A stretch of DNA of 16,028 bases from JAWLCA01 sp050485905 (GCA_050485905.1 JBJHCH010000090.1:1-16028), one strand, 5' to 3'. Shown: positions 8,380 to 15,514, counted from the stretch's first letter. Notes: generated from the letters alone by a model not told the origin. Program-made: numbers and translations.

Positions 8380-10634
8380 GCTGCTTCGCCCTTCTTCGTC
8401 GTTTTCCCGCGCTGGCCAGAGCGCGCGCCGGGAAACATGGTGCTGATTTCGTCAGCGTTGAAATCGTCCACCGCAACCACCCGGTGCACGGCTGCGGCCT
8501 GATCGTCGAGTTGCGCTTTTTCGTCGGACGTAATCAGTCCCGCCGCCAGCGCCGTCTCGGGCGTCATCTTCAGTTCTCGCAGGCGACGACGCAGCGGCTC
8601 GGCGGCGATGACCTTGTCAAAGGCGTCATTCAGCGACGCGATGCCCGGATGCTGCCCCGCCGCGGTCAGATCAGCGCCCAGCCGGTCACGCACGGGTCCC
8701 GGCTCGCTGATCAGCGCTGCGCATTTCGCGACAAGCGCGTCGGATGGGCCACGGCCGACGCGGCGCGGCGCAATCAGCATGCGCAGCAGCAGCGCCGCCG
8801 GGCGGGAGGGGAAATTGGCCAGCACCGCATCCAGATGCTGTCCGATCCGCGCAAAGGAGCGCTGCGCGATATACTCGACCAGCGCGAATTCCTCTTGCGG
8901 TTTACCCTGATCCTGCCAGCGCTTGAGCACCGCCGAAGTGATGTAAAGCTCGCTCAGGATATCCGCCATCCGGCCCGAGAGCATCTCCATCCGTTTCAGC
9001 CCGCCGCCGATGGTTAGGAAAGCGATATCGGAGGTCAGCGCATAGGCTGCAGACCAGCGCGCAAGCTGGCGATAGATCGGTCCCGCCTGCCCGACGCGCG
9101 GCGCCACGGGGCCTACCCTGCCACCAGTCAGCGAGCGGGCGAAGCTGCGCCCGACCGTGCGCAACGAGTGGCCGACATGGCGCCAGAAGTGTTTGTCGAA
9201 GGCCGTGATGCCATCCTCTTCCTGCGCTTCCTCCAGCGCCAGGATCTCGTCCAGAAGATGCGGATGCGCCCGGATCGCGCCCTGGCCGAAGACCATCAGC
9301 GAGCGGGTGACGATGTTGGCTCCCTCCACCGTGATGCCGATGGGCACGGCGCGGTAAAGCGGCGACAGGTAGTTCATCGGCCCATCGATCACCGCCTTGC
9401 CGGCGTGAATGTCCATCGCGTCGTCCAGCGACGTGCGCATGAATTCGGTGGCGGTGTATTTCATCAAGGCCGATATCACGGCGAGCGCGCGACCCTCGTC
9501 GAGCCCGGCGCAGGTCAGATGGCGTGCGGATTCGACCGCGTAGGCATCGGCGGCAAGGCGGGCGAGCGGTTCCTGGATGCCCTCGAACTTCGCGATCGGC
9601 AGGCCGAACTGTTCCCGCACGCGGGCGTAGGCGCCACTGGAATGTGCCGCCAGCGTCGTCGCGGCACAGGCGAGCGAGGGCAGCGACACGCCGCGCCCGG
9701 CGGCGAGTGCGCTCATAAGCATCATCCAGCCGCGCCCGGCGTAATCCGGCCCGCCGATGATGTTCTCGACCGGGATGAAGACGCCGTCGCCGCGCGTCGG
9801 TCCGTTCTCGAACATCGTGCCGGCGGGGATGTGGCGGCGCCCCACCTCGACGCCGGGCAGGTCGGTCGGGACGAGCGCGCAGGTGATGCCGGGCTCGGGG
9901 TCGTCGCGAAGAAGCCCCTCGGGGTCCTCGAGCTTGAAGGCGAGGCCCAGGATCGTGCAGACCGGCGCCAGGGTGATGTAGCGCTTCGACCAGTCGAGCC
10001 GGATGCCCAGCACCTCCTCGCCCTGCCATTCGCCCGTGCAGACCACGCCCCGGTCGGTCATTGACGCGGCATCCGAGCCCGCCTCGTGGCTGGTAAGCCC
10101 GAAGGCCGGCAGTTCGCGACCGTCGGCCAGGCGCGGCAGCCAGTATTCCTTCTGCGCGTCGGTGCCGAACAAGTGCAGCAACTCGCCCGGGCCCAGCGAG
10201 TTCGGCACCATCACCGTGACCGCTGCGGGGAGCGAAACCATGGCGAGTCTCCGCACCACCTCGGAATGTGCAAAGGCCGAGAAACCGAGCCCGCCGTGCG
10301 CCTTTGGGATTATCATGCCGAAGAAACGCCGCTTGCGAAGGAAGTCCCAAACCTCGGGCGGCAGATCGCCGTCCCTCTGGTTGATCGCCCAATCGTCCAG
10401 CATCTCGCAGAGCTCGCGGCACGGGCCGTCGAGGAAGGCCCGTTCGTCGTCTGACAGCTGCGGTGCGCAAACCGACAGCAGCTTCGTGAAATCGGGATTG
10501 CCCGAGAACAACTCCGCCTCCCACCAGACCTCACCCGCATTCAGTGCCTCGCGCTCGGTCTGCGACAGGCCCGGCATGGCCATCCGTGCCCAGCGAAAGA
10601 TCGGCCTGCTGATCCGGTCCCTTCGAAATGACAA
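8376..10634 (-). CDS. fadE: Acyl-CoA dehydrogenase, FadE type, lacking the N-terminal membrane segment
   Basis: FAD-dependent acyl-CoA dehydrogenase that makes trans-2-enoyl-CoA, the first step of beta-oxidation; first gene of the operon. Similarity to E. coli FadE as I remember it runs through the whole protein: EAGxVWWExELFSG, MIIPKAHGGLxFSA, VMVPNSLGPGELL (139-153), LTSHEAGSDA (180-189), the NGPTRG region (277-282), ITVEGANIVTRS with the probable catalytic Glu437, FGQGAIR (449-455), and a basic C-terminus ending GEAA. It is 752 residues against 814 in E. coli, which carries about 60-75 extra N-terminal residues with membrane helices. Here the homology begins at ISRPIFRW, directly after a TTG start. 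GGGGAGGG seven bases upstream and an in-frame TGA 18 bases upstream fix this start. ATGs at 10583 and 10577 would cut conserved sequence. It is likely soluble or peripheral. The electron acceptor ETF is not in the window. Confidence 0.96.
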   Translation of the reverse strand: MSFRRDRISRPIFRWARMAMPGLSQTEREALNAGEVWWEAELFSGNPDFTKLLSVCAPQLSDDERAFLDGPCRELCEMLDDWAINQRDGDLPPEVWDFLRKRRFFGMIIPKAHGGLGFSAFAHSEVVRRLAMVSLPAAVTVMVPNSLGPGELLHLFGTDAQKEYWLPRLADGRELPAFGLTSHEAGSDAASMTDRGVVCTGEWQGEEVLGIRLDWSKRYITLAPVCTILGLAFKLEDPEGLLRDDPEPGITCALVPTDLPGVEVGRRHIPAGTMFENGPTRGDGVFIPVENIIGGPDYAGRGWMMLMSALAAGRGVSLPSLACAATTLAAHSSGAYARVREQFGLPIAKFEGIQEPLARLAADAYAVESARHLTCAGLDEGRALAVISALMKYTATEFMRTSLDDAMDIHAGKAVIDGPMNYLSPLYRAVPIGITVEGANIVTRSLMVFGQGAIRAHPHLLDEILALEEAQEEDGITAFDKHFWRHVGHSLRTVGRSFARSLTGGRVGPVAPRVGQAGPIYRQLARWSAAYALTSDIAFLTIGGGLKRMEMLSGRMADILSELYITSAVLKRWQDQGKPQEEFALVEYIAQRSFARIGQHLDAVLANFPSRPAALLLRMLIAPRRVGRGPSDALVAKCAALISEPGPVRDRLGADLTAAGQHPGIASLNDAFDKVIAAEPLRRRLRELKMTPETALAAGLITSDEKAQLDDQAAAVHRVVAVDDFNADEISTMFPGARSGQRGKTTKKGEAA

Positions 10635-10641
10635 AATTGCA

Positions 10642-10649
10642 CCCTCCCC
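10642..10649 (-). promoter_or_regulatory. Ribosome binding site of fadE (decides a TTG start)
   Basis: Read on the minus strand, GGGGAGGG lies seven bases before TTG at 10634. It also lies between that TTG and an in-frame TGA (10650-10652), so translation cannot begin further upstream in this frame. Confidence 0.7.
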
Positions 10650-11345
10650 TCAACCAACGCGAGGCGGCAGCTTCGGTTCCGAGACGCGCCGAAGCGCGTG
10701 TGCGGCCCGTGTCGCGCGTCAGCCACCTGCGCTGATCCCGCTCAGGCAAACTGGATCCGACGGTCTAGGCACTGAGGTTCTCATGACCGTATAGAACCCG
10801 GACGCGAAGGAGCATCGCGCCAGACTCACGGAGCGAGTCGCTGAGGCCACTCTCAGCCTTGCCGCACCTTTCTCCCATCCCAGTGCCCGCTGTCGGGCTC
10901 TACGGGCCGCCCATGGTCCCTGATCTGTGTCCGCGGCCGCCCGAGCAGCCTCCTGCGATCCAGCAGGTGGCGAATCAACCTGCGGACCCGTCAGCTGCCG
11001 CGGAGGCAGAGGTAGAGTCGGAGTCGTGTAATCGAACCAGAACTGCGCCCAAATGACAGGAATTTCTCGGAAACTTCGGGGCGCCCAGCTCGAGATGGAT
11101 TTCGAGGCGCGGCTTCGATGCTCAGTAAACAGTGATTTATCGAGGGTTGCAGGCGTTTCTGGCGCCCGCGGGCTAATGACTCAACAGCTATGCTTCACCA
11201 CTGCTCTACCTCATCTATCCCTTCAATTACTCGAGACCTCTAGTGTGGAACCTCTCTACCTAGACACGGCTGAGACTGAAGGACCTCCAAGAAGAGGAGA
11301 GACGAGGGTGCAGGAATCGCCGCGCCGCGCCGCCGTTCTGACTCC
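10650..11345. other. Intergenic region upstream of fadE, reaching the accessory island
   Basis: It should hold the operon promoter, but I could not assign convincing -35/-10 boxes. Open frames at 10859-11056 and 11053-11349 (+) have no family resemblance and no clear ribosome site. From roughly 11050 onward the base composition becomes less GC-rich than in the fad operon, so the left edge of the mobile region may lie in this stretch. I found no second copy of the tRNA-Thr fragment here. Confidence 0.5.
10684..10699. promoter_or_regulatory. Perfect inverted repeat upstream of fadE
   Basis: ACGCGC-CGAA-GCGCGT forms a perfect 6-bp inverted repeat with a 4-base spacer, about 50 bases upstream of the fadE start. 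It could be an operator or an RNA hairpin in the leader. It does not match a regulator site that I can name. In GC-rich DNA such repeats also arise by chance. Confidence 0.25.
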
Positions 11346-12479
11346 CTAGCGCCATGGCAGCATCGCACCGAACCCGCGCCACGCATCATCTAACCCATCC
11401 AGCGCGTGCCCCACTCTATCTTGACACTCGGCCCATGCCACGCGCCGCCTCGTCGTCCCTGTCCCTCGTCGCTCTCTGGGACGATGAACGCCCACCCGGC
11501 GCTTGATCTGCTGCCGCGCCTCTTTCTCTCTCTGCTCGGCCAGTTGCTGCAGCCGTTCGATCCCGTAGATGCCACGGAGTTTCAGCTGGTTGCGGACTAG
11601 AACCTGCTCATCAAGTTCCTCCGGCGCGGTCGGCAACCAGAACCGCAGGAGCGGCTTGCGGATTGTTCGAAAATTGCAACTGCTGAGGTCGCCGACATAG
11701 TCCAGCCCCAGCTTCTGCAACCGATCGTATCCGGCCACCTCCACCTCGATCCTTGCGCGCTTCTGGTTCTCGGCGAGAAGCTCTAAGGTTCCGGCGCTGT
11801 TGTCGCGCCGGTTCGAAATCTTGTGCTGGGTCCGGACGAGGAGCCGGTTCATCCGGCTACCCCGGTAGAGCGTAGAATCGAGAAAGAGACTGTGCGCATG
11901 CCGACCATGGTCGAGCCGCTCCTGAACCGCGAGTTCAGCAACCTGGCTATCCGGATAGTTACGCGGTAGTTTTCCGGGACTGGCGAAGACGAAGCTGATG
12001 TCCTCCCTGCGGCTTACGTCTCGCGACGGATAGGCCTGCCGGGCGTCGGAGGCGTCATCGATGAACGCTGGATCGTCGAGCAGGTGGTGTCGCTGCAACA
12101 GGCCCACCAGCTGCTCCCGGACCTCGGTGCGCGCGGGGAGGTCCAGCCTGGCGCTAGGATAGAAGTCGAGCGCGAGTTCGAGCAGGAACAGCCTCGGTGG
12201 TGCCACGAGGCCGATCTTGGCATCCAGTGCACAGAGCGCCTTGGCGAGGCGCTCCGGCTCCGGATCCTGGATCACCACAGCGAAGGTTCTGCCGGGCTCT
12301 GAAGGGGCACCCGGCGGCAGGTCGATGCCGCCGGCATAGAGCCGAGTTGCACTCCCGCGCCTGAAGTCCTTAACATAGCAGGTCAGGCCCGCATCGTCGA
12401 ACAACGGCTTGATCCCGTTGTAGGCCGTCACATGACTGGTCACGAAGGTGAGGATGAGGCGATCGATGACCGATCTCAT
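11346..12479 (-). CDS. Putative replication-initiator-like protein (Rep_trans-like) of an integrated element
   Basis: I cannot assign this 377-residue protein firmly. The pattern suggests a rolling-circle replication initiation factor of the Rep_trans type. A hydrophobic strand PPRLFLLELALDFYP sits in the first half. Later, TLYRGSRMNRLLVR is followed after about 25 residues by ARIEVEVAG, which resembles the family's order of a Tyr-Gly-Ser-Arg strand, a Y-x-K-like segment and a charged E-x-E strand. The position where that family often has Tyr-x-Lys reads Gln-His-Lys here, so activity is uncertain. The C-terminal 60 residues are very rich in Arg, Lys and Gln. ATG 12479 is preferred because AAGGA lies ten bases upstream; GTG 12521 would add 14 residues without a ribosome site. 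It is divergent from the small gene at 12698 and lies in the same block as the tyrosine recombinase, which suggests an integrative element with its own replication function. Confidence 0.5.
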   Translation of the reverse strand: MRSVIDRLILTFVTSHVTAYNGIKPLFDDAGLTCYVKDFRRGSATRLYAGGIDLPPGAPSEPGRTFAVVIQDPEPERLAKALCALDAKIGLVAPPRLFLLELALDFYPSARLDLPARTEVREQLVGLLQRHHLLDDPAFIDDASDARQAYPSRDVSRREDISFVFASPGKLPRNYPDSQVAELAVQERLDHGRHAHSLFLDSTLYRGSRMNRLLVRTQHKISNRRDNSAGTLELLAENQKRARIEVEVAGYDRLQKLGLDYVGDLSSCNFRTIRKPLLRFWLPTAPEELDEQVLVRNQLKLRGIYGIERLQQLAEQREKEARQQIKRRVGVHRPRERRGTGTTRRRVAWAECQDRVGHALDGLDDAWRGFGAMLPWR

Positions 12480-12697
12480 CTTCACATTGTCCTTCAGCCG
12501 CAGTTCCGGAACGAAGGTCACGGCGGCACGCGGGTCCGGGCTGATGCTATTGAGGTCGTGGCCCCGGTAGTCGCGGGTCGGTATGGGCGCGTAGCCGATA
12601 TCGTAAAAGCCTTCCTTCCGACTCTCACCAGAAAGGCTTCCCCGTCTGATGTGGTCAAGTCCACCGGAGGCGACGATCAGAAAAGTGAGGCGGTGTA
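12480..12697. promoter_or_regulatory. Divergent intergenic region with inverted repeats
   Basis: This gap lies between the leftward Rep-like gene and the rightward small gene, so it must contain promoters for both. It holds the palindrome CGATATCG (12596-12603) and, four bases on, a 7-bp inverted repeat AAGCCTT / AAGGCTT (12607-12613 and 12633-12639) with a 19-base spacer. These could be operators or part of a replication origin. No clear promoter boxes were found. Confidence 0.35.
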
Positions 12698-12952
12698 ATG
12701 GTAATGAGCAAAGACTTTTGGGAGCTCTTCGAGCGGACTGCTAAGATGTCTCAAGAATCGGGCGTCAATAATTCCGACGTTCGCGAACTTGAGCACCACA
12801 GGCACGTAGTTCGTCAGGCATCTGTGGAACTCATCAGGGAGAAGTTGAAGGTGGTGCAGCTTGAGTTCCACCTTCTGAAAGCACAGTATTGTCTCGAAAT
12901 GACCGAGGAGAGACTGAAAGCCCACATGAAACCGCAGAACGAAGGCGCCTGA
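12698..12952 (+). CDS. Small helical (coiled-coil) hypothetical protein
   Basis: An 84-residue, highly charged protein with no family I recognise. From about residue 28 to 78 it reads as one long amphipathic helix (RELEHHRHVV, then LIREKLKVVQLEFHLLKAQ and MTEERLKAH) with hydrophobic residues at heptad-like spacing, so a coiled coil or dimerising helix is likely. There is no signal peptide or membrane segment, and no evident DNA-binding motif. ATG 12698 has GAGG seven bases upstream; a second ATG at 12704 is possible. The overlapping minus-strand frame (12677-12991) lacks these features and is probably its shadow. Its codon use is more AT-rich than that of the chromosomal genes. It lies between the Rep-like gene and the recombinase and points toward the recombinase. 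It may be an accessory or regulatory protein of the element. Confidence 0.55.
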   Translation: MVMSKDFWELFERTAKMSQESGVNNSDVRELEHHRHVVRQASVELIREKLKVVQLEFHLLKAQYCLEMTEERLKAHMKPQNEGA

Positions 12953-12978
12953 CCCCAGCCCAAGCACTTGTAAAGATG

Positions 12979-13022
12979 CCCGCCGGTTCACCCCGGCGGG
13001 ATTGATCCTGTGGCCTTTTTTT
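12979..13022 (+). terminator. Candidate terminator after the small gene
   Basis: A perfect 8-bp stem CCCGCCGG / CCGGCGGG with a 6-base loop spans 12979-13000, 26 bases after the small gene's stop. A run of seven T follows at 13016-13022. The T-run is about 15 bases from the stem, further than in a standard intrinsic terminator. The site lies between two convergent genes. Confidence 0.5.
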
Positions 13023-13104
13023 CCTAAAGGGTCACGGCCTGACTTCTTAGCATGGTCCGTTCAGAACAAGATTGGCGCGCCCAATAGCGCAACGATCAGC
13101 GCGC

Positions 13105-14694
13105 CTAAGATGCAAGAGAGATAGGCGGGAGATCGAAGGGCGGGAGCCTGTCGATCGCGGCGATCTTCGCCGTCAGGGTCACGTCGCCATAGTTCTCGCC
13201 GACGGTCTTTCCCTCGTTGCCGGCGATCGCCCCTAAGACACGCTCGGACGCACCGACTTCTCGACCGATAGTCTTGAAGCGATGGCGCCAGCCGTAATTG
13301 GGCTGGACCCCTGTAGGAACCAGCTTGTTCGCACGTAGCCACTTCGCAAGCTTCGCTCCTGCGTCTCGGGCGCGATTCACGCTCACTTGTCCTGCCACAG
13401 TCTCATAGACCAGCGGCCCGGATGGAGCGTCTTCGATGAAAACATCGAACCCGAGATCAACCAACTGCTGGTGCAGCGGCACGTCCCGGAAGCCACCAGT
13501 CTTCACTGTTCCAGCTTCCGGCGTGATACGAGCAATTAGACGACCGTCGATCTTGCGAATGTCGTCCCGCCGCAGCTGAGTAACCTCCGACACCCGCGCC
13601 CCTGTGAACGCGCAGAGCAGCGGCACCCAACGTATTGTCGCAACAGTCTTCGCGCTGGCGCGTTGCTTGCCGGCCTTCGCGTAGGCGCTTGGACTGTAGG
13701 CAATTGTTGTCTTGAGAATCTGTAGCGCCTCGCTTTCTGTGAATCCTCTTTCGCGCAAGTAAGTCTTCTTCGGCACCTTTAGCTTGACCTTGGCGGCGAC
13801 ATTCTCGGGAATGTGCTCATGCTCAACAGCCCAGTTGAGCACTGTCCGGAGCGCGGTTAGGTAGACGTCAGCAACGGTTTTCTGCGCGAGGCTCTCGAGT
13901 TTGGCTTCCCGCCAAGTCTTCACGTCGCGTTGTGTTAGCTTGTGGGCGTTGTCGTGTCGCAAGTAGGATACCAGATCCTTGAATACCGGCGTCCAGCGCT
14001 TCTGCACCTCGCTGATATCGCGGTGCAACGCGCGGTGGCGGAGGTAGCCGTCGAAGAGGCCGAGGATCGAAACTGCCGGGACTTCCTCCCGCAATTCGGG
14101 AGGCGCGTATCTTGGGTTGCTGCTACGTCCATCAAAGTTACCTTCGTCTCGCTCCACAACGCGCTCTAGTGCCTCATATTCCGAATGACACAGCAGCCGA
14201 GCGAGCTCGCGCCAGCCCTGAGCACCGGGCTTCACGGCGGTGTAGCCAAGCGACCGATAATGGTCGATGCGATCACCGACCAGCTCCGCAAGTTCCCTGT
14301 CCGTTGCTGCACCGCTGATCGCCCGCCGCAACTCATGCACATATTGATCGTTGATAGAAATCTGGGCGTAGGTAGGGGAGGTGTTCCGTGCCTCCTCGTC
14401 CTGCGACAGCCGCTCGAAGTAGTTCAGGGCAGAAATCTCTTCTGGCGATCGCGGATCGACACGCTCAGGACAAGGCCCGCCCGATTGCAAGTCGAGCGTC
14501 CGGCGTGCGATCGCGATCTCATGCTTGAGGCGCGCCAGCGCGGCTGGGTGCCGCTCCAGAGCCCGTCGCCGGTCCTGCCCAAGATCGAGCAGCAACTCAG
14601 TCTTGCCGATGACTGCAACAAGCTCCGTCGGCACGACCTGCCGCGCCGAGTAGCGGCCATTCCGCACCCTGAGATTCCGAACCCTGCCTGCCAT
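13105..14694 (-). CDS. Tyrosine recombinase / phage-type site-specific integrase
   Basis: A DNA strand-exchange enzyme that probably moves the surrounding element. The N-terminus, VRNLRVRNGRYSARQVVPTEL, is the arm-type/DUF6538-like opening of many alphaproteobacterial integrases. A long middle region leads to a core-binding domain (LTQRDVKTWREAKLESLAQKT and the helices after it). The catalytic domain shows Arg in FTGARVSEVTQLRRDDI, Lys in TVKTGGFRDVPLH, Arg-His in YGWRHRFKT, and the probable nucleophile Tyr in GENYGDVT. Two positions differ from the usual signature: the first residue of the H-x-x-R box is Tyr, and the usual Gly-His before the nucleophile is Gly-Asn. ATG 14694 (529 residues) is preferred because the family usually begins just before this motif; ATG 14748 would add 18 residues unlike the family. 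The gene starts about 90 bases from the tRNA-Thr fragment and points away from it. Confidence 0.88.
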   Translation of the reverse strand: MAGRVRNLRVRNGRYSARQVVPTELVAVIGKTELLLDLGQDRRRALERHPAALARLKHEIAIARRTLDLQSGGPCPERVDPRSPEEISALNYFERLSQDEEARNTSPTYAQISINDQYVHELRRAISGAATDRELAELVGDRIDHYRSLGYTAVKPGAQGWRELARLLCHSEYEALERVVERDEGNFDGRSSNPRYAPPELREEVPAVSILGLFDGYLRHRALHRDISEVQKRWTPVFKDLVSYLRHDNAHKLTQRDVKTWREAKLESLAQKTVADVYLTALRTVLNWAVEHEHIPENVAAKVKLKVPKKTYLRERGFTESEALQILKTTIAYSPSAYAKAGKQRASAKTVATIRWVPLLCAFTGARVSEVTQLRRDDIRKIDGRLIARITPEAGTVKTGGFRDVPLHQQLVDLGFDVFIEDAPSGPLVYETVAGQVSVNRARDAGAKLAKWLRANKLVPTGVQPNYGWRHRFKTIGREVGASERVLGAIAGNEGKTVGENYGDVTLTAKIAAIDRLPPFDLPPISLAS

Positions 14695-14785
14695 CTCGCA
14701 CCCGTATTTGGAACCGATTCTGGAACATGAAAACGGGTTCCCGACCATATTTGCAAGGGAACTTTTTGATTACAAGAGGTTAGGG

Positions 14786-14835
14786 TGGTGCTGCCGGAGA
14801 GGATTGAACTCTCGACCTCTCCCTTACCAAGGGAA
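14786..14835 (-). other. tRNA-Thr(GGT) 3' half, probable integrase attachment site (att)
   Basis: On the minus strand the 3' half of a tRNA-Thr is clear. There is a 17-base anticodon arm (14819-14835) with loop TTGGTAA, so the anticodon is GGT. A 5-base variable region follows, then a perfect T-arm (GAGAG-TTCAATC-CTCTC, 14797-14813), the 3' acceptor strand CGGCAGC, a discriminator A and an encoded CCA (14786-14788). To the right the similarity fails. A weak D-arm-like GCTCAG remains, but the seven bases where the 5' acceptor strand should be (AAGGCAA) do not pair with CGGCAGC. A functional tRNA is therefore unlikely. Loss of identity at the anticodon stem is what tyrosine integrases leave when they recombine within a tRNA 3' end. 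Confidence 0.75.
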
Positions 14836-14980
14836 ACACGACCGCGCTACTGAGCGATTGCCTTGTATAGAAATACCAATTTTCCCCATCTTTCCTGTGA
14901 TATGATCCGTTGCGCTGCGATACCTCGGTATGCCAAAGTGCGTTACCCGGCTGTGTAGCCCGGGATCATGAGGGTGGAGC

Positions 14981-15398
14981 ATGCCGAAAACCCGTCTCAC
15001 AGACCCGAAGGTGCGCGACGCCAAGCTCACACAGGGCAAGGCCGAAGAGGTGATCTGGGACACAGAGGTAACCGGGTTCGGCCTTCGGCTGCGCGGCGCG
15101 TCCAAGTCCTTTGTCGTCGTCTACCGGCCGCCGGGCATGGGCCGGGATGCCAGCCCCAAGCGCCTGAAGCTTGGCACGCCCGAGACAATCCCCAATGTGA
15201 AAGAGGCCCGCCGTCTCGCAAAGGAGACGCTGGGCAAGGTCGCGGGCGGGGCGGATCCCGTGGCAGAGCGGGCCGAGAAGCGCGCCAAGTCCACAGCACG
15301 CATGACCGACCTTCTGGACCGGTACGACAAGTACATGCAGCGCCGCGGCCATGTGAACCGCACAACCATCCTGAGCACGCTGCGCCGGGGCCTTGCCG
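14981..15398 (+). pseudogene. P4-type integrase, truncated by IS21-family insertion
   Basis: Only the first 139 or so residues remain. They match the DUF4102 arm-binding domain of P4-like integrases: LTDPKVRDAKL at the start, then GFGLRLRGASKSFVVVYRP, the KRLKLGTPE segment, KEARRLAKETLGKVAGGADPV, and the beginning of the core-binding domain (MTDLLDRYDKYMQRRG). After GLA the frame runs into insertion-sequence DNA and stops at 15443-15445. The catalytic domain with Arg, His and Tyr is absent, so the protein cannot recombine DNA. ATG 14981 is supported by AGGGTGGAG just upstream. A family member of full length has about 400 residues. The rest of the gene may lie beyond the insertion sequence, to the right of this window. 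Confidence 0.85.
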
Positions 15399-15460
15399 TG
15401 TCAATGTGCATTCGAAATTGGCCCGGGATGATCATCCAAAACTGATCCACTCCGGGGGTA

Positions 15461-15514
15461 GCAAAGCCCACAGGCGAGCGGCCCCCAAGTAGCAAGCTCG
15501 TCTGTGGGCTTTGC
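15461..15514 (-). terminator. Long hairpin just downstream of istB
   Basis: Two 19-base arms (15461-15479 and 15496-15514) pair along their whole length apart from one mismatch that becomes a G-U pair in RNA. The loop is 16 bases. It begins 10 bases after the istB stop, so it is well placed to end the istB transcript. No T-tract follows on the minus strand. It may also block transcription entering the IS from outside. Confidence 0.5.

Larger units (their letters stand above)
3168..10634 (-). other. Four-gene beta-oxidation operon with overlapping stops and starts
   Basis: The four minus-strand genes join without any gap: fadE to thiolase by ATGA at 8376-8379, thiolase to fadJ-type gene by TGATG at 7091-7095, and fadJ-type gene to CoA hydrolase/transferase by ATGA at 4997-5000. 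Such overlaps normally mean one transcript and coupled translation, which suits fixed subunit ratios. No acyl-CoA ligase, ETF or fatty-acid-responsive regulator (FadR, PsrA or TetR type) is encoded in the window. Confidence 0.9.
11346..14785. mobile_element. Putative small integrative element (Rep-like gene, small gene, integrase)
   Basis: A block with a replication-initiator-like gene, a small helical protein and a tyrosine recombinase, ending at a tRNA-Thr 3' fragment. Lower GC than the fad operon supports acquisition. The right boundary is set at the CCA end of the tRNA fragment (14786). The left boundary is not determined, because no matching repeat was found in the window; the element could begin anywhere from about 10800 to 11345. 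Confidence 0.5.

Noticed and set aside
11186..11240. Segment vaguely like a reversed tRNA (CCACTGCTCTACC), considered as a second att copy
   Set aside because: It does not match the anticodon arm or T-arm of the tRNA-Thr fragment at 14786 and cannot be folded into a tRNA half.
11053..11349. 98-residue plus-strand frame left of the Rep-like gene
   Set aside because: No ribosome site, no family resemblance, and a composition typical of random translation.
12432..12698. 88-residue plus-strand frame ending in a TAATG overlap with the small gene
   Set aside because: The overlap is suggestive, but most plausible starts lie antisense to the Rep-like gene, the internal GTG at 12558 has a ribosome site too close, and the translation shows no family pattern.
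12677..12991. 104-residue minus-strand frame covering the small gene
   Set aside because: It lacks a convincing start and its sequence mirrors the helical pattern of the plus-strand gene.
14786..14864. A complete tRNA-Thr gene
   Set aside because: The 5' acceptor strand and D-arm do not pair properly; only the 3' half is recognisable.
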